DNA from: Brachionus manjavacas
Lineage: Eukaryota; Rotifera; Eurotatoria; Ploima; Brachionidae
Assembly: GCA_019054805.1 (NCBI GenBank)
Contig: JAHQIY010000004.1
Coordinates: forward strand, 5,952,001 to 6,016,000
Reading direction: 5' to 3'
Length of the DNA: 64,000 nt
Position numbers and translations under genes: made by a program. A model generated the notes under the pieces. It had not been told where the DNA came from. It was given only the letters and a program-made list of their open reading frames with translations, and searched no databases. Positions 24,713 to 36,880 of this stretch are shown one piece after another (the first letter of the stretch is position 1; each line of letters starts with the position of its first letter).

Positions 24713-27700
24713 TCAAGATTTTTTATTTAATCTAGTATAAAATCCTCCTAAATTCATCAGCTCTTCATGAGAACCCATCTCAGTGACAATGCCGTTTTGC
24801 AGCACATAAATGACATCTGAGTCTCTGATGGTTGATAATCTATGAGCTATAACAATGCATGTTCTTCCTTGTTGAGCTCTATCAAGTGCATCTTGGACTA
24901 TTTTTTCGGACTCGGTATCTAATGCAGAAGTTGCTTCATCTAGTAGCAAGATTTTCGGATCTCTTACTAGAGCTCTAAATTATTGAAATAAAATTAAACT
25001 TTGGATCAACATAATTTTAGTTGTAAAAAGAAATTCTACCTAGCAATCGCAACTCGTTGCTTCTGACCACCTGAAAGCTGAGTGCCTTTTGATCCTACAT
25101 TTGTTTCATAACCCTTTTGAGATTTATTTTAGAGAAAAAAACTTTTTCTAGTCTATAATTTAGAATTACAAGTGGTAAGTTGGAAATAAAATCATGAATG
25201 TTGGCTTTTTTTGCAGCCTCGATAACTTCCTCACGTGAGACTTGTCTTGAATTGTCACCATAAGCAATATTGTCATGAATAGACATGTCAAATAATATCG
25301 GTTCTTGGCTAACGATGCCAAATTTTGATCGAAGCCAATGAAGGTTATAATCATTCAGGTTGATATCATTTAGCTTTATTTTTCCATTATCTGGATCATA
25401 AAAACGTTCTAGCAGCTGCGTTACTGTCGACTTGCCACATCCTGAACTTCCAACGAATGCAACTCGTTGACCTTCTTTTACTTTTAGATCCAAGCCTTTC
25501 AATATTTTGGCATCTGGTCGATTTGGATAGCAAAATTCGACCGATTCTAGTGAAATGTCTGTTTTAAAATCTTTGTCTTCAATAGTTATTCCATTTGTTG
25601 ATTCATAGTTGTTAACTTTTGTTTCTCTCTCGAATAATTCAAACATCGAATTGACAGCTGTTTTGGCTTTGGCATAATCTGGCATTAGACTCGATGCTTG
25701 ACCTTTCAGAATAAAAAAAATTCAAAATAATCATTTAATAAAAATAGCTTTTATTTTTTAAATAAAAAATTTTAATTGATCTAACCAACTGACTGTGCTC
25801 CAAAAATAATACAACTGAAAACAAGCATTATTTTTTCAAAATCCATTCCAAATAAATTTTTTTCCACCAAATATGCTCCAAGAGCAAAAGCAGCTGCCAT
25901 GGCATAGAAAGTAATTGAAGAAGTAAAACCAAGCATGAATGCAGATATGTTTGATGACCGGATTGCTGCTCTTGAAAAAAAAGTTCAAGCTTTTAATAAA
26001 TCTATTGACAGCATAATTAATTACTTGTATGGAACATCAAGCTTTTTGCTGTAAAGATTCCAAAAGTGATTTTCTTTATTAAATATAGCCACAGTTCTAA
26101 TGTTGCTTATAGCTTCAATACTTATCTTTTTTTGTTTAGAAATTTTTAGTTAAAAAATGTATTTTAAAATAAAAGCCTTTTTTTTATCTACTTTTCCAGC
26201 ATCTTGTAGAACTTCTTTATCTTTTCCGGAGAATCCAGTCAACATTTTGGTTTGCAATACACCACCAACAATCATAAAAGGCACAAAAGCCAAAATGGTC
26301 AAAGCAATAGCCCAACCATAAACAAGAGCCAAAACAAGACCAATGCCAAGATTTCCGAGATTCATTAGCAGAGCGCCGATTCGAATGCCAGCTGCCTAAA
26401 TGAAATTCATATTAATCATTTATGATATTTTGATGCTTGAATCTTACGCCATAGACGGCTGCTGCTTCAACAGCTAATTTGGTGCAAAGTATACCAACTG
26501 AATTTTGTTGATTGTCAAACCAAGCAATGTCTTGTTTAAGCATGGTTTTAAATCCCATTGATCTTAGTCGTTTGGTCAAATTTTCTCCTGATATTCCAAA
26601 CATAGAGTTCTAAATGTAAAAATGAAATTTTTTTTAAATGATTGAAAAGAGAGATTTGATTGCTGATTTCTTTTAATTAAAGCTTATCTTTCAAAATGAT
26701 AAAAATTTAGATTGTTTTCATCTTTTTCTTAATTGATTGTATCGTTAAATACTTTTTTTTATTTTATCTTTAAAAAAAAAATTGGACCTATACTTTCGGT
26801 AAAATTCATAATTCATTTTTTTTGATAAATTAAATAATTATTTTAAATTAACCTGAAGAAGATTGCTAATAAAAGTGACAATACCAAAAACAATGAACAA
26901 AATCGAATAGAGAATGATAGACTGTTCTTGTTTTTTCACGTCACATTCGGAAAAAATAGCGATTGCTTTGCTAAACACAATTGAAAATGCTGGTTGAACT
27001 GCTCCACTGATTATACTGGCTAAACAGCCGATCAAAATAAAATACCATTCTGGTCCGTTAAGTTTCAAAACTTTGAACATAGAAACATCTTTCTATTTAA
27101 AATTTATCAATTTTAGAAATTTATTACAATTTTCGAAAATTAAAAAACAATTTGCCTTTTTTTCTTTTTTTGTAAATTCTTGAGCTTTTGAATCGATTTC
27201 AATTTTATTTCCACTGGTTGATACTTGTTTTTCAAAATTTAAATTTATTTTCTCTTTAATTATTGGATTTATCTTGTTCAAAGATGTTTGGGATTCCATC
27301 CCAGTTTGCTGTGTTACGACCAATTTGTAGTAGAGACCTTTTTGACTCATTAAATCAGCATGTGTTCCGTATTCTTTAGCTTTGCCGCCCTCAAATGCAA
27401 AAATAACATCTGCATTTAAAATGGTAGATAGCCTGTGAGCTACAATAATTGTAGTTCGACCTAATCTCGCTTTGTCCAAGGCAGCCTGAACAATAGATTC
27501 AGATTCATTGTCCAGAGCTGATGTAGCTTCATCTAACAATAGAACCTTTGGATTTCTTACCAAAGCTCGAGCAATCGCAATGCGCTGTTTTTGACCTCCG
27601 GACAATTGACCACCACGATCTCCGACTTTTGTATCATATTTCTGTAAAATTAAAAAAAAAAACAAACAAACTAAAAAACTAAAAACAAAAAAATATAAAA

Positions 27701-29645
27701 AAAGTCACCTCAGGTAGACTCATAATAAATTCATGAGCATTTGCATTCTTGGCAGCTTCAATAATTTGTTCATCTGTTACATCATCCTTGCCAAATCTAA
27801 TGTTTTCTTTAATGGTCGTGCTGAATAAAATTGGCTCTTGATTAACAACACCAATTTGTGATCTAAGCCATTTAACATTCAAAGATCGTAAATCATTTCC
27901 ATCGAGTTTAACACTTCCACTCAATGGATCATAAAATCGTTGTATCAATTGAATACAAGTTGATTTTCCTTTTATATTTTATATTTTTATTATTTAAAAA
28001 AAGTGTAAATATTACCACATCCTGATGAGCCGACTAAAGCCACAGTTGAACCATGTTTTATTCTAAAATTGAGACCATTCAAAATATTTATGTCAGGCCT
28101 TGATGGATAGTTGAAATTGACATTCTCGAATTCAATATTTCCAGTCACATCGACCGGTTTATTACCTTCTTCGGATGATGTATCAATTGTTGGTTTCTTA
28201 AGTATTAAATTAAAATTTAAAAATTGGAAAAGAAAAAAAATTATTTTAAAAGCATACTCTGTCAATGATTTTAAAAACTTCAAAAGCTGCCCCCCTTCCT
28301 GTGGCAGAGGTTCCGATAAATGGACCAGCATTACCCAAACTAAAGATGGCAATGATAATACTGAAAAATACAAGTAAAATTTTTCCGATTGAATATTCAG
28401 GCAATCCAGTAACAGGATCATTGTTTAAACTTAAAGTCCAGCCATACCAAAATCCAAGCGCATACGCGCTATTGATTACAATCCATATAAATCCCATCAA
28501 AAGTCCATTTATAGTTGCTTTTTTTATGCCAAATCTTTTCGCTTCATCCAACTTTTCCTCATAGCGTTTGTGCTCTTTTTGAGCGCCATTGAATGCAAAC
28601 ACAGTTCGAATGGAGGAAAAAACTTCTTCGGCAACTGCTCCAGCTTTCGCATAAGATTTTAGCTCGTTCGAAGTCAAAACTTGAGCAATCTTTATTTGGC
28701 GAGAAATGATTCTAAGTTTTCAAGATAAAATTAGATTTTCATTACTTTTGTAAACATGATAGCTGATGCAAAAATTAATGGTGACAAAGATAAAATGACA
28801 AGAGTAAGTTTCCAGCCTTTGACAAAACCAATCACTATTCCGCCAACAAAAGTTGCCAAATTTTGAATAGCATTTCCAAATTTGTCACCAAAAGCGTCCT
28901 TAATCTTATCTATATCGCTATTTTAGGACAAAATAAATAAAATTATAAAAAAAAAAGAAATCATGTTTTACTCTGTTAAACGATTTGTAAGCTCGCCACT
29001 TTTGTAAACATCAAACCAGCCAATGTCCTGTTTTAAAATGGACGAAAGCAGAGCTTTGCGAATTGCTCTTGCCTGCTTCTGAGCTGGCATGAGCCAAAAT
29101 GCCACTTGAAAATAACTCAAAATCATTGTTAAAAAGCCCAAAACTTAAATACAGATTTTAAATTAAGTTTTAAATTTTGAGTTAAATTTAAGTTTACTAA
29201 TCAAATAAACAATTTGATTTTTCAACCGACTAGTCAAAGGATTAACATCAATTTCTGAAAAGCTTGTGTTGGTAGGAAGTATGATATTGCAAACTTTGCC
29301 ATAATCAGTAAATCCGTCGATAATATTTGAGAACACAAGCATCATAAAAGGCATAATTACTCCGTTTGCTACTGCTCCAATTGTTCCGATGAGCATGAGT
29401 AAAAGATCGATTTTAGTCCCATATCTGAACTAAATTGAATTTCTCAAGGTTTTTAATTTTTTAGAAATTCTTCTTCTATTTACCAATTCAAAAAAAGATA
29501 CAAATCCATTATCAGACTTTTTTTCCTTTTCTCTAGAAAATTTTATTTTTAGTTTTTTCAATTACTTAAATTTTTCTTACTGTTCTTTCCGTTCTTCGGA
29601 TTTTGACTTTTTTAAACTAGACATTTTAATTTTTTCAATTCCCAT
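24713..29645 (-). CDS. ABCB1: ABCB1-type full ABC transporter (P-glycoprotein)
   Basis: Plasma-membrane multidrug efflux ATPase with two TM domains and two nucleotide-binding domains. Seventeen exons run from 29645 down: 29581-29645, 29484-29532, 29198-29429, 28972-29143, 28746-28917, 28258-28689, 28016-28196, 27709-27968, 27156-27641, 26853-27092, 26448-26609, 26192-26395, 26025-26125, 25786-25970, 25170-25702, 25040-25113 and 24713-24974. They sum to 3810 bases (1269 aa; human MDR1 has 1280). NBD1 has GSSGCGKST at about 430 (split by an intron), LSGGQKQR at about 535, [10 protein letters not shown] and AHRLST. NBD2 has GSSGCGKST at about 1066 and LSGGQKQR at about 1170, with VSQEPILFD in its Q-loop. 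TMD1 shows [13 protein letters not shown] and TMD2 [14 protein letters not shown]. The linker after NBD1 is Lys-rich. Intron 9 appears to use a GC donor. MGIEK at 29645 is the first ATG; an in-frame ATG at 29624 is an alternative start. Confidence 0.92.
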
Positions 29646-31014
29646 TTTTTTTTTCAGATGATTTCTGCCTATTTTAAATCAAAAGAGATAAAATTTTTTT
29701 AGTTTGAATTAGAAAATAAAAGACTTCAAAATTTTTCAACAAAATACGAAACAAATATAATTTTTAGATTTCTAAATGGTGTATCGCATAATTTTGAATC
29801 ATTAGATCTTCTCTGACACATGACTAAAGCAATCCAATAACAAGTTTAAAAAAAACATGAAATAAAATTTGGAATATAGATTTCTATATATCAAAAGATT
29901 AAAAAGTTTAGTTGGTTTTTTAATTTAGTTTCACAATTCAACTTAAAAATCTATTTTGACTTTTAATAAATTATTTAAGCACTTATAAATACTTTGAAAA
30001 TAAAAAAAGTTTAAAAAACAGTTGTTAAATTTTTGATTTTAGAATAAAAATATTTAAAAAGATATTCTATTCATAAAATTTATAATATTTTACTAAATAT
30101 TACGTAAAATGAAGTTGATTTAATAATATAAAAAATACCCTCTTTCATTAGAAAATAAAAAATAAATTCAAATGAAAAATAAATCAAACAAATTTAATTA
30201 TTTTTACCAAACTTTGCAAATATTTTAAACAATCAAACTTTTATCGTTTATTTTGTTAAATTTACTTCTTTAACTCTTTTCTGTTCAGTCTTTAACTGCG
30301 TCAGATCAAATGCATCAATTTACTAAGTTTTTAAAGTATTTTATATTTTCTGTAGCTGATAGTTTGATTGAAATTGGTACAGTATCTTCAAAAAGACGAT
30401 CCGATAGGATTAAAAATATACATAAAAAGATGCTAATTTGACTAATTTTTAATTTCATTTAAGGAATTCATCAAAAAAACACGTTTGATTTCATTTTCAG
30501 ATATTTAAATAATATTAAATTGCATCGTTATTATTGTTGGAAAAAGATTTGGCAAGATCTGTTTCAGTTTAAATTTGTTCCCAAAATTTCGACAAAAATT
30601 AAAAAGGTGCATTACAGATATTTGAATTTATATTTTGAATCTATCCTGTTTTGTTGATAAAAACAATTCATTTTTAGATTTTTTACTTTAAGATTTATTT
30701 AAAAATGTTAAACAGAAAAAATTTCTTCCTAATTTTATTTTTTATTTCATAGGATCTCGTTAAAAATCTTAATTTGGTCTTAATTTTCTGGCTTAATTCA
30801 TGGAAAACTTATCTTCTTGATCTCAATTGCATAATTGTGACTTTATAATTCGCATTTCTCACATTTTAATACCAAAAGGTTAAACTGACAACTAGTAAGA
30901 AACGTTTGATACCAATATACCAGGATATTATTTTTTTTTTATTTAAAGTTTAAAAATTCATTTAACAGCACATCAAAATAGCTCATCAAATATTTAATTT
31001 TTTTTATTTTATTT
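29646..31014. other. Intergenic, presumed ABC transporter 5' region
   Basis: AT-rich, no ORF of note. It should hold the promoter of the ABC transporter gene, but no TATA element at a convincing distance was identified. Confidence 0.4.
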
Positions 31015-31860
31015 TATTTATTTAAAAAATAATTTAGGGGTGACCCCAGGGAACGTCCGAATGGTTCAAGACCTTCGTATGAGCCCGCATTAAAAAGTAA
31101 AATCAGACAAAAAGTGATTCAATTAAAGCTAAGTTTATCGAATGGAGTTGAAAATCTTATCAAATTAGGGCGTTCTGACAGCATGAATTGTTCGATCTCT
31201 TTTGCGATCAGCACTTGCTTTGATTTGTTAGACAAAAACTTAAGAAATAAGTTGTTGGCTCTTTCTTCAATGGTTTCTAGCTTAAGTATTTTGTGCATGG
31301 AACGAATCGGTGTTTTGAGAGGAAAATACTTAATAATACGCAAGAATTTGTTTTGAGTTTTTTAGAGAGAAGAACTTATTTTTTCGGTCCCACTGTTTAG
31401 TATCACGAAGCAGTAATCGAATAGGGATCGGATGAGAGATTTTTACAGCACAAGATTGATTGATAGTGAGTTTGACCATTTGGAATTTTTGATACGACGG
31501 GGTAGGTTAGTTTTAGACGTTAGTTTGTTTTCAAGATCTTGTAGATGTGGTTTAAATGATAATTTGGGGTCAAGCTTGATACCAAGAAAGGTTGGATTTG
31601 CGTCTAAGGGAATCTCTGAGTTAAGTACTGTGAGCTTAAGTTTGTAGTTTTTGTGGTAGTTGTAGCACGTTTTAGAGACGTTAATGGCAAAACCCCATGT
31701 TTTGCAAAAGTCAATTATTTTATCGATTGCTGGTTGAAGATTATTTACGATCAGTCTGGTTGTTTTACACGTAATCCAAATACACTCAATTCTTCACCTG
31801 AGTCCGGCGAATTTCGAATAAGAAACTAGGAAGTCTGAAAACATTGTGCTTGCTCCTTTA
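31015..31860 (-). mobile_element. 5'-truncated LINE with readable RT C-terminal half
   Basis: The minus strand reads continuously through INNLQPAIDKIIDFCKTWGF-like residues, KTCYNYHKNYKLKL and FLGIKLDPKLSFKPHLQDLE (about 31790-31510). This is the thumb region of a Jockey/RTE-like non-LTR reverse transcriptase. A later frame, KILKLETIEERANNLFLKFL (31343-31119), is the usual post-RT helix. The 3' end is marked by GGGGTCACCCC and a run of AAATAAATAAAATAAAA (31045 down to 31000). It differs from the RGDLIE family seen elsewhere. A few breaks; 5' truncated. Confidence 0.75.
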
Positions 31861-31994
31861 ATCAAATCAAAAATATGAATTAAAAAAAAATTTCTAATAA
31901 ATGTTAAGAAACCTACTTAAATTCTGTCTTTTTCTGCCAAAACTCAAAAAATTGATCTGAAAGGTATTTTTGGTAGATATACGAAATAATATTT

Positions 31995-32890
31995 AAGGCG
32001 TGTATTTAACCTTCTGACAAAAATAAATTATTCGCTGACAAATACGTCTGACTTAATTAATTAATGTACTGACAAATTAATTATTATTAAAACAAATAAC
32101 TGACAAAAAAAATTATTAAAGGACTAATTAAATTAAATGAAGACTATTCAAATTAAATATTGAAAAATTAAATTTTAAACTGACAAATAAATAAATTTCT
32201 TATGACTATTTTAATAATTAAAATACAAAATTATTAATCTGTCCGGACAATTTTTTGAAAATTAATTTGCCAATTAATTTTCAAAAATTATCATATATAT
32301 GTCTTTTAAACTTTCTTTACATTTTTTCAGCTTATTAACTTTATTTTTATTTTATCTAATTTTATTAACTCTATTTTCATTTTTATTTTTTTATAATTTA
32401 TTCCGAAAGAGCTCTAGCTCAGTACAGAAAACAAATAAATAAATAAATAATAAATGCTTAATCATTATAACTTAAAAATGTCTAGTACTGAATCTTTATA
32501 CCAGAATTTCACTCGAATAATAACCAAGACGACTCAATTAATGACGTGAACGTTAGATGGAGTTGTACCTTTAAAAAAGCGTGGTAAGGGTATTGTTTAT
32601 GAGTTTGTTCAAAAGACTACTGAACAAAATTAAATATTTGACAATCGGATTGAAGAATAGAGGCCAATGTTGACGATATTGTTCTAGATGTTGAAAAAAG
32701 CAACCACGAAAAGTAACGATCCCAATTCAATTCGATGAACCGATGGTAGCTCAAGAGCCACCGAAAAAAAAACAAAATTGTTTAATTTTTTAATTCTTAT
32801 TAAATTTTTTTTTGTCATTCAAAAATAATTTTTGTCTAAATTTAATACAATTAGTCACTTAACAAAAATTATTTTGTCAGTCGAAAAAAT
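31995..32890. mobile_element. CTGACAAA foldback element, copy 2, carrying a LINE tail
   Basis: Left arm 31995-32225 repeats CTGACAAAT(A/T)AAT-like units about ten times. Right arm about 32795-32890 carries the complementary TTTTTGTCA and TTTTGTCAGTC words. The architecture matches 13524-14056, with a larger middle. The middle contains a LINE 3' tail (about 32300-32455) and a decayed coding-looking patch (32478-32770: MSSTESLYQNF, then VPLKKRGKGIVYEFVQKTTE) that might be the remains of a transposase, though I cannot assign it. Confidence 0.45.
32300..32455 (+). repeat. LINE 3' tail cassette, copy 2
   Basis: The core 32401-32455 reads CCGAAAGAGCTCTAGCTCAG then TACAGAAAACAAATAAATAAATAA. The TTATTTTATCTAATTTTATT-type 3' UTR before it matches, in reverse, the 3' UTR of the LINE copy at 59701-59790. 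It appears to be a strongly 5'-truncated insertion inside the foldback element. Confidence 0.65.
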
Positions 32891-32899
32891 AAAAGCCAT

Positions 32900-35188
32900 A
32901 TTTAAAAGATTTAAAATATTTATTTTGAAAGAAGAATTTCATCAGTTTATTTTAAAAAAAAATTTTAGATTTTGTTTTTTCTTAAGAAGATTTTTAGCTT
33001 AAAATTTTGATCGAAATTGGATAAATCTCAACGTTAAAAATGCACTTTCATTTAACGGTGAATGTAAAATTGGAATCATTCCAATTTTACATTATTAGTA
33101 ATAAGATATAGGGGATAATATAGGTTAAAATCCATATATCCAAATAACTTGATAAATTAATTCAAATAATTTAAAAATTTCAGAAATAAATAAAAATAAA
33201 ATATTAAAAAAATTTTTAAAAGATTTTAAAAATTTTCATATTTTAGTTGTAAAAAGATGCAAAATTTAATGTTTTTAATGAAACTTTACTAAACCCTTAA
33301 CCCTTTTGTTTTTGATCTTAAAGAATTAGAAAATTTTCTTATTTCTAAACGACCTACTTCTACCATCAAAAAAAGTTTTCATTAGTTCTATTATATAGTA
33401 GCTTTAACTAAGACAAGAACAACTTTTAAACGAAATATTAAATCATCTCAAGAATATGAGTTTAAAAAATAATCAGACGCTTATTTAATTTAGCAATGTA
33501 AGAATGAGAATAAATATTTGTTTATCCTTATTTTGGATGTAAAATCAATTTCAGAAATTAGTTTCTGACCAAAATATATGAAATCTTTCAGACCTTCTAT
33601 TGGTTCCGCTCATATCCGAATTAAAAAAAATGAAACTTTTTTCTTCAAAAATGTATCTTGATTAATATTTTTTTTATTTTTTATAAATTTTTATTTTTTT
33701 TAAAGTCAAAATTAATTATTTTTAGATTTTAATTTTGAAAATTTTAAAAGATTTTTAATAAAATTGATTGTTTTGTAGAATTATTAAGTCCTTAAATGAC
33801 AAAGAATATATATTGTAAATAAATTTTCGTAGCGCCAGACTAAAAGCTTACGAACTTGTTTTTGGTACCTCCAAAAAATACTTTTTTCCACTTGCTTTTA
33901 AATCAAGTCATCTTTATTATCTTAAATAATTGTCCTTATTCTATCCTAGTGGATAATGGGGAGGCGCTCATCACCTTTTCAAGTACCTTTTTTAGCAACG
34001 GCTCCGATCTGACACAGAGGCTACTGCATCATCTACACCTCTTTATTATCTTGAGCCTTGATTTTTTTATGAGGCACCAAAATAAGTTCGTGAGCTTTTA
34101 TTGCGGCGTTAAAAAACACATATTCACTGTATCGGATTTTGAGGATTAATTTTAATTAGGTCTTGATCAAGTTCAAAATTTATATGTAACAAACACACTT
34201 TATTCAAAAACATAAACCCTTTTTACTGTTCTACACCCTTTTTTAGTAATTTTTAGTTAATTCTAAGTAAAACTAGTGTTTTCAGAAATTTTATTAAAAT
34301 TCATTTTATCTTCCTCTTGAAAGAAGAAAAGAAAATCCTTTTGGATTATATTTTAACATTGATTAATGCAAAATTTTTTAGTATCCGAAAGTTAAAAAAA
34401 ATCAAGATTTTAAAATTTTTCAACAAAAATAATATATATTGTAGCATGTTGTCATGTCACATTCAGGACCGATATCAGTTTATTAGTTCTTGGAATAATC
34501 TGTTACAAAGCAGTCATTTTATTTTTATTGCATTGGAGTTAATACATGTTATTAAAGACAATTTTTCTTGGCAATTTTTTATTTTTAACACTCGAATAAA
34601 TCTCTTCGACTTTATTTTGGTAGAAAAAAATAGTTTTGTTGCTCTTCTTTGAATTTATAAATTTTTTTTTGTAGTATCCCAAAATCTCCAAAAATCAAAA
34701 ATTTAATAGTGATATAAAAAACCAAAATTAAAAATCTTCTTAAATAAAAAATTTAAAGTTAGACTAAAAATCAACAAACTACTTGCTTAATATTTTATAA
34801 AAAATAAAATCAATTAATCCCAAAAAAATTTCTTAAGAATAATGAATAAAAATTGAATTCATCGAGCTTTTCCAAAATTAAAATCCTAAATATTTTTTTG
34901 ATTTTTGAAAGAATTTTGTTTACATCATAGATCAATCACCTTTTAGATCGTTTATAAATTTGCATACTTAAAAAAATTTGTTTATATTTAAAAAATGAAT
35001 TTAGACAAAAGCTTTTTTCAAGATAAATTTTTGAAAATTTAACAATGCCGAATTTAATTTCGATGAATCAAATAATTGGTAGATTTAATAATTTGCAAAA
35101 AAATTGGAGATAATAATTTTTTATTTTGTACTTATTTTTTTATTTAAATTTAGATTATATTGCTGCTTATAAAACAATTATTAACTAA
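32900..35188. other. Intergenic: palindrome and small inverted repeat
   Basis: Contains a perfect 33-base palindrome (33061-33093: AATGTAAAATTGGAAT, one C, then its complement). It also contains an imperfect inverted repeat, 33847-33890 versus 34053-34097, built on GCTTACGAACTTGTTTTTGG. Open frames at 33856-34149 and 34317-34652 have AT-driven composition and no motif, so they are not called genes. Confidence 0.4.
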
Positions 35189-36319
35189 ATGTTGATAAAA
35201 TCAGTGAATTTTCTTTTAAAATTTTTTTTTTCTTTTTATTTTGTTTTCTCAGGAGAAGGATTTTCAAATCAAATTTCTAATGATAACAAAAAATTTGAAC
35301 TCCAAGAAAAAATCGTAAATCCTCACGACTTCGATTACATCTTAAACCCAGGACACACTATTTGTAAATCAACTGACCAAAGCTCAGAAATTTTCCTCCT
35401 GATCTATGTTCACACTTCACCGACCAATTTTAAACGAAGATTATCTCTGCGTGAAACATGGGCAAGACGGAGCATGTTCCGCGACATAAGAATTGTCTTT
35501 ATGATGGGCGATGTATCAGAAAAACGAACTAAAAAATTGATCCAAATGGAAAGCAACATTTATGGTGATATTGTGCAAGAAAATTTTGTTGATGCTTACA
35601 AGAATTTGACTTACAAAGGAATAATGGCAATGAAGTGGATTACGGAATTTTGTCCAAAAGCAAAATTTATTCTCAAAGTAGATGATGACATAATAGCAAA
35701 CATTTTTATCTTGATGAGGCATTTGCATCATTTGGACACACATAAAGTTGTAAAAGATAAAACTGTTATGTGTTTAGTATGGCTAGGCATGGTTGTCATG
35801 AGGGATAAGAATTCAAAATGGTATTTGTCAAAAGATGAATTTAAAGATGATCGTTTTGGCAAGTACTGTTCAGGATCTGCGTATTTGTTCACAAACGATT
35901 TACCAAGAGAAATGTATAATGCTTCACAATATTTGAAATTTTTTTGGGTTGATGATTATTATATTACGGGAATGCTTGCTCGTGGTGTCAAAAGCAACTA
36001 TGAGTTTTTCAATTCCCTTTATATAATTAGCTCAAACTTAGTCGAGAATCGTTTTTTGAATAAAAAAACAAGTGACCGAACCGTTTTTGGTCACTCTCCA
36101 AATAATTTGAATCGAATATATAAGCTGTGGAATTTCATCATGCTTAAATTTTTGAATCAGAATCCAAGTTTTAATAAGGGTCGAGTTGATTTTTTAAGTC
36201 AAAAAGATTTTATATTTCTTAAAGAGTTTTCACTGCCAAATAGTTTTTGGATTGATTTTCTCTATGAACAAAATCAAAAACTTAAAGCAAGAGAAGAAAT
36301 TGATTACGATAAATTTTAA
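35189..36319 (+). CDS. GT31 beta-1,3-glycosyltransferase, copy B
   Basis: Intronless, 376 aa, type II Golgi enzyme like copy A. The signal anchor is at residues 7-20 (NFLLKFFFSFYFVF). Catalytic motifs are unchanged: RETWARR (88-94), VDDD (164-167), YCSGSAYLF (226-234) and VDDYYITG (254-261). Within residues 39-318 only two amino-acid differences from copy A are seen: QGMI in A becomes LGMV in B, just before VMRDKNSKW. The N-terminal stem and the last about 55 residues are homologous but clearly diverged (for example GRVDFINKQDFIYL versus GRVDFLSQKDFIFL). Both copies should therefore be active, perhaps differing in localisation or acceptor binding through stem and tail; that part is inference. 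Confidence 0.88.
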   Translation: MLIKSVNFLLKFFFSFYFVFSGEGFSNQISNDNKKFELQEKIVNPHDFDYILNPGHTICKSTDQSSEIFLLIYVHTSPTNFKRRLSLRETWARRSMFRDIRIVFMMGDVSEKRTKKLIQMESNIYGDIVQENFVDAYKNLTYKGIMAMKWITEFCPKAKFILKVDDDIIANIFILMRHLHHLDTHKVVKDKTVMCLVWLGMVVMRDKNSKWYLSKDEFKDDRFGKYCSGSAYLFTNDLPREMYNASQYLKFFWVDDYYITGMLARGVKSNYEFFNSLYIISSNLVENRFLNKKTSDRTVFGHSPNNLNRIYKLWNFIMLKFLNQNPSFNKGRVDFLSQKDFIFLKEFSLPNSFWIDFLYEQNQKLKAREEIDYDKF

Positions 36320-36659
36320 AATAATTATTTTGATAATTCTGTTCATATTAATTTTTGGGAAATTAAAAAAATTTTTCTAAAGAATTATAGTACGCAATTA
36401 TTAAATCTTTATTGCCTATCTTAACAATACAATTGTCTTTTTCTTTTTTTCTGTTAGAAGTTAATTCAAATTTTTTTATGAGATAATTCTAATTAAAAAC
36501 TTGAAAAAAAATTTATTTAATTTCTTTTTGTTTAATATGAAATTATGAAACTTTTGTAAAAATAAAAAAAAATTTGTTATTATTTTTCTCTGTTGTCCAT
36601 CTAAATTGAAATCTTTAAATTGATATTTATATGTATAGCATCATGCTGTAAATTTTTTG
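36320..36659. other. Intergenic spacer
   Basis: Copy B 3' UTR and AT-rich spacer with no feature. Confidence 0.4.
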
Positions 36660-36880
36660 CACAAAAAATTTTAATACTTGAAAAAATTTATTAAAAAATT
36701 CCAAACTTTAAAGATGACTAATTTCGTTTCCTGCTTAGTATTTATTTGTCTTTCAATCTCCCGTATAGACTTAAGCTCTCAAATGTTTCCAAATATCTTC
36801 GATTTTTCGTGCTTTTGGTTTTTTTTCAGGATTTCCAACTTTGACCATACCATTTTTTTTTATTGAAGTCTTTAGCAAAG
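36660..36880 (-). mobile_element. Tc1/mariner transposase remnant
   Basis: The minus strand reads KARKIEDIWKHLRA.VYTGD, a decayed form of the (A)RPIEDFWG.LK..VYEGDW motif of Tc1/mariner DDE transposases, also seen at 51.6 kb. It has stops, and no terminal repeats were found. Confidence 0.55.

Noticed and set aside
33856-34652. Two open frames (97 and 111 codons) and a YELVFG-like string that recalls an integrase tail
   Set aside because: Frames are AT-driven without motifs, and the string is too short and partly explained by a local inverted repeat; no retroelement can be supported.
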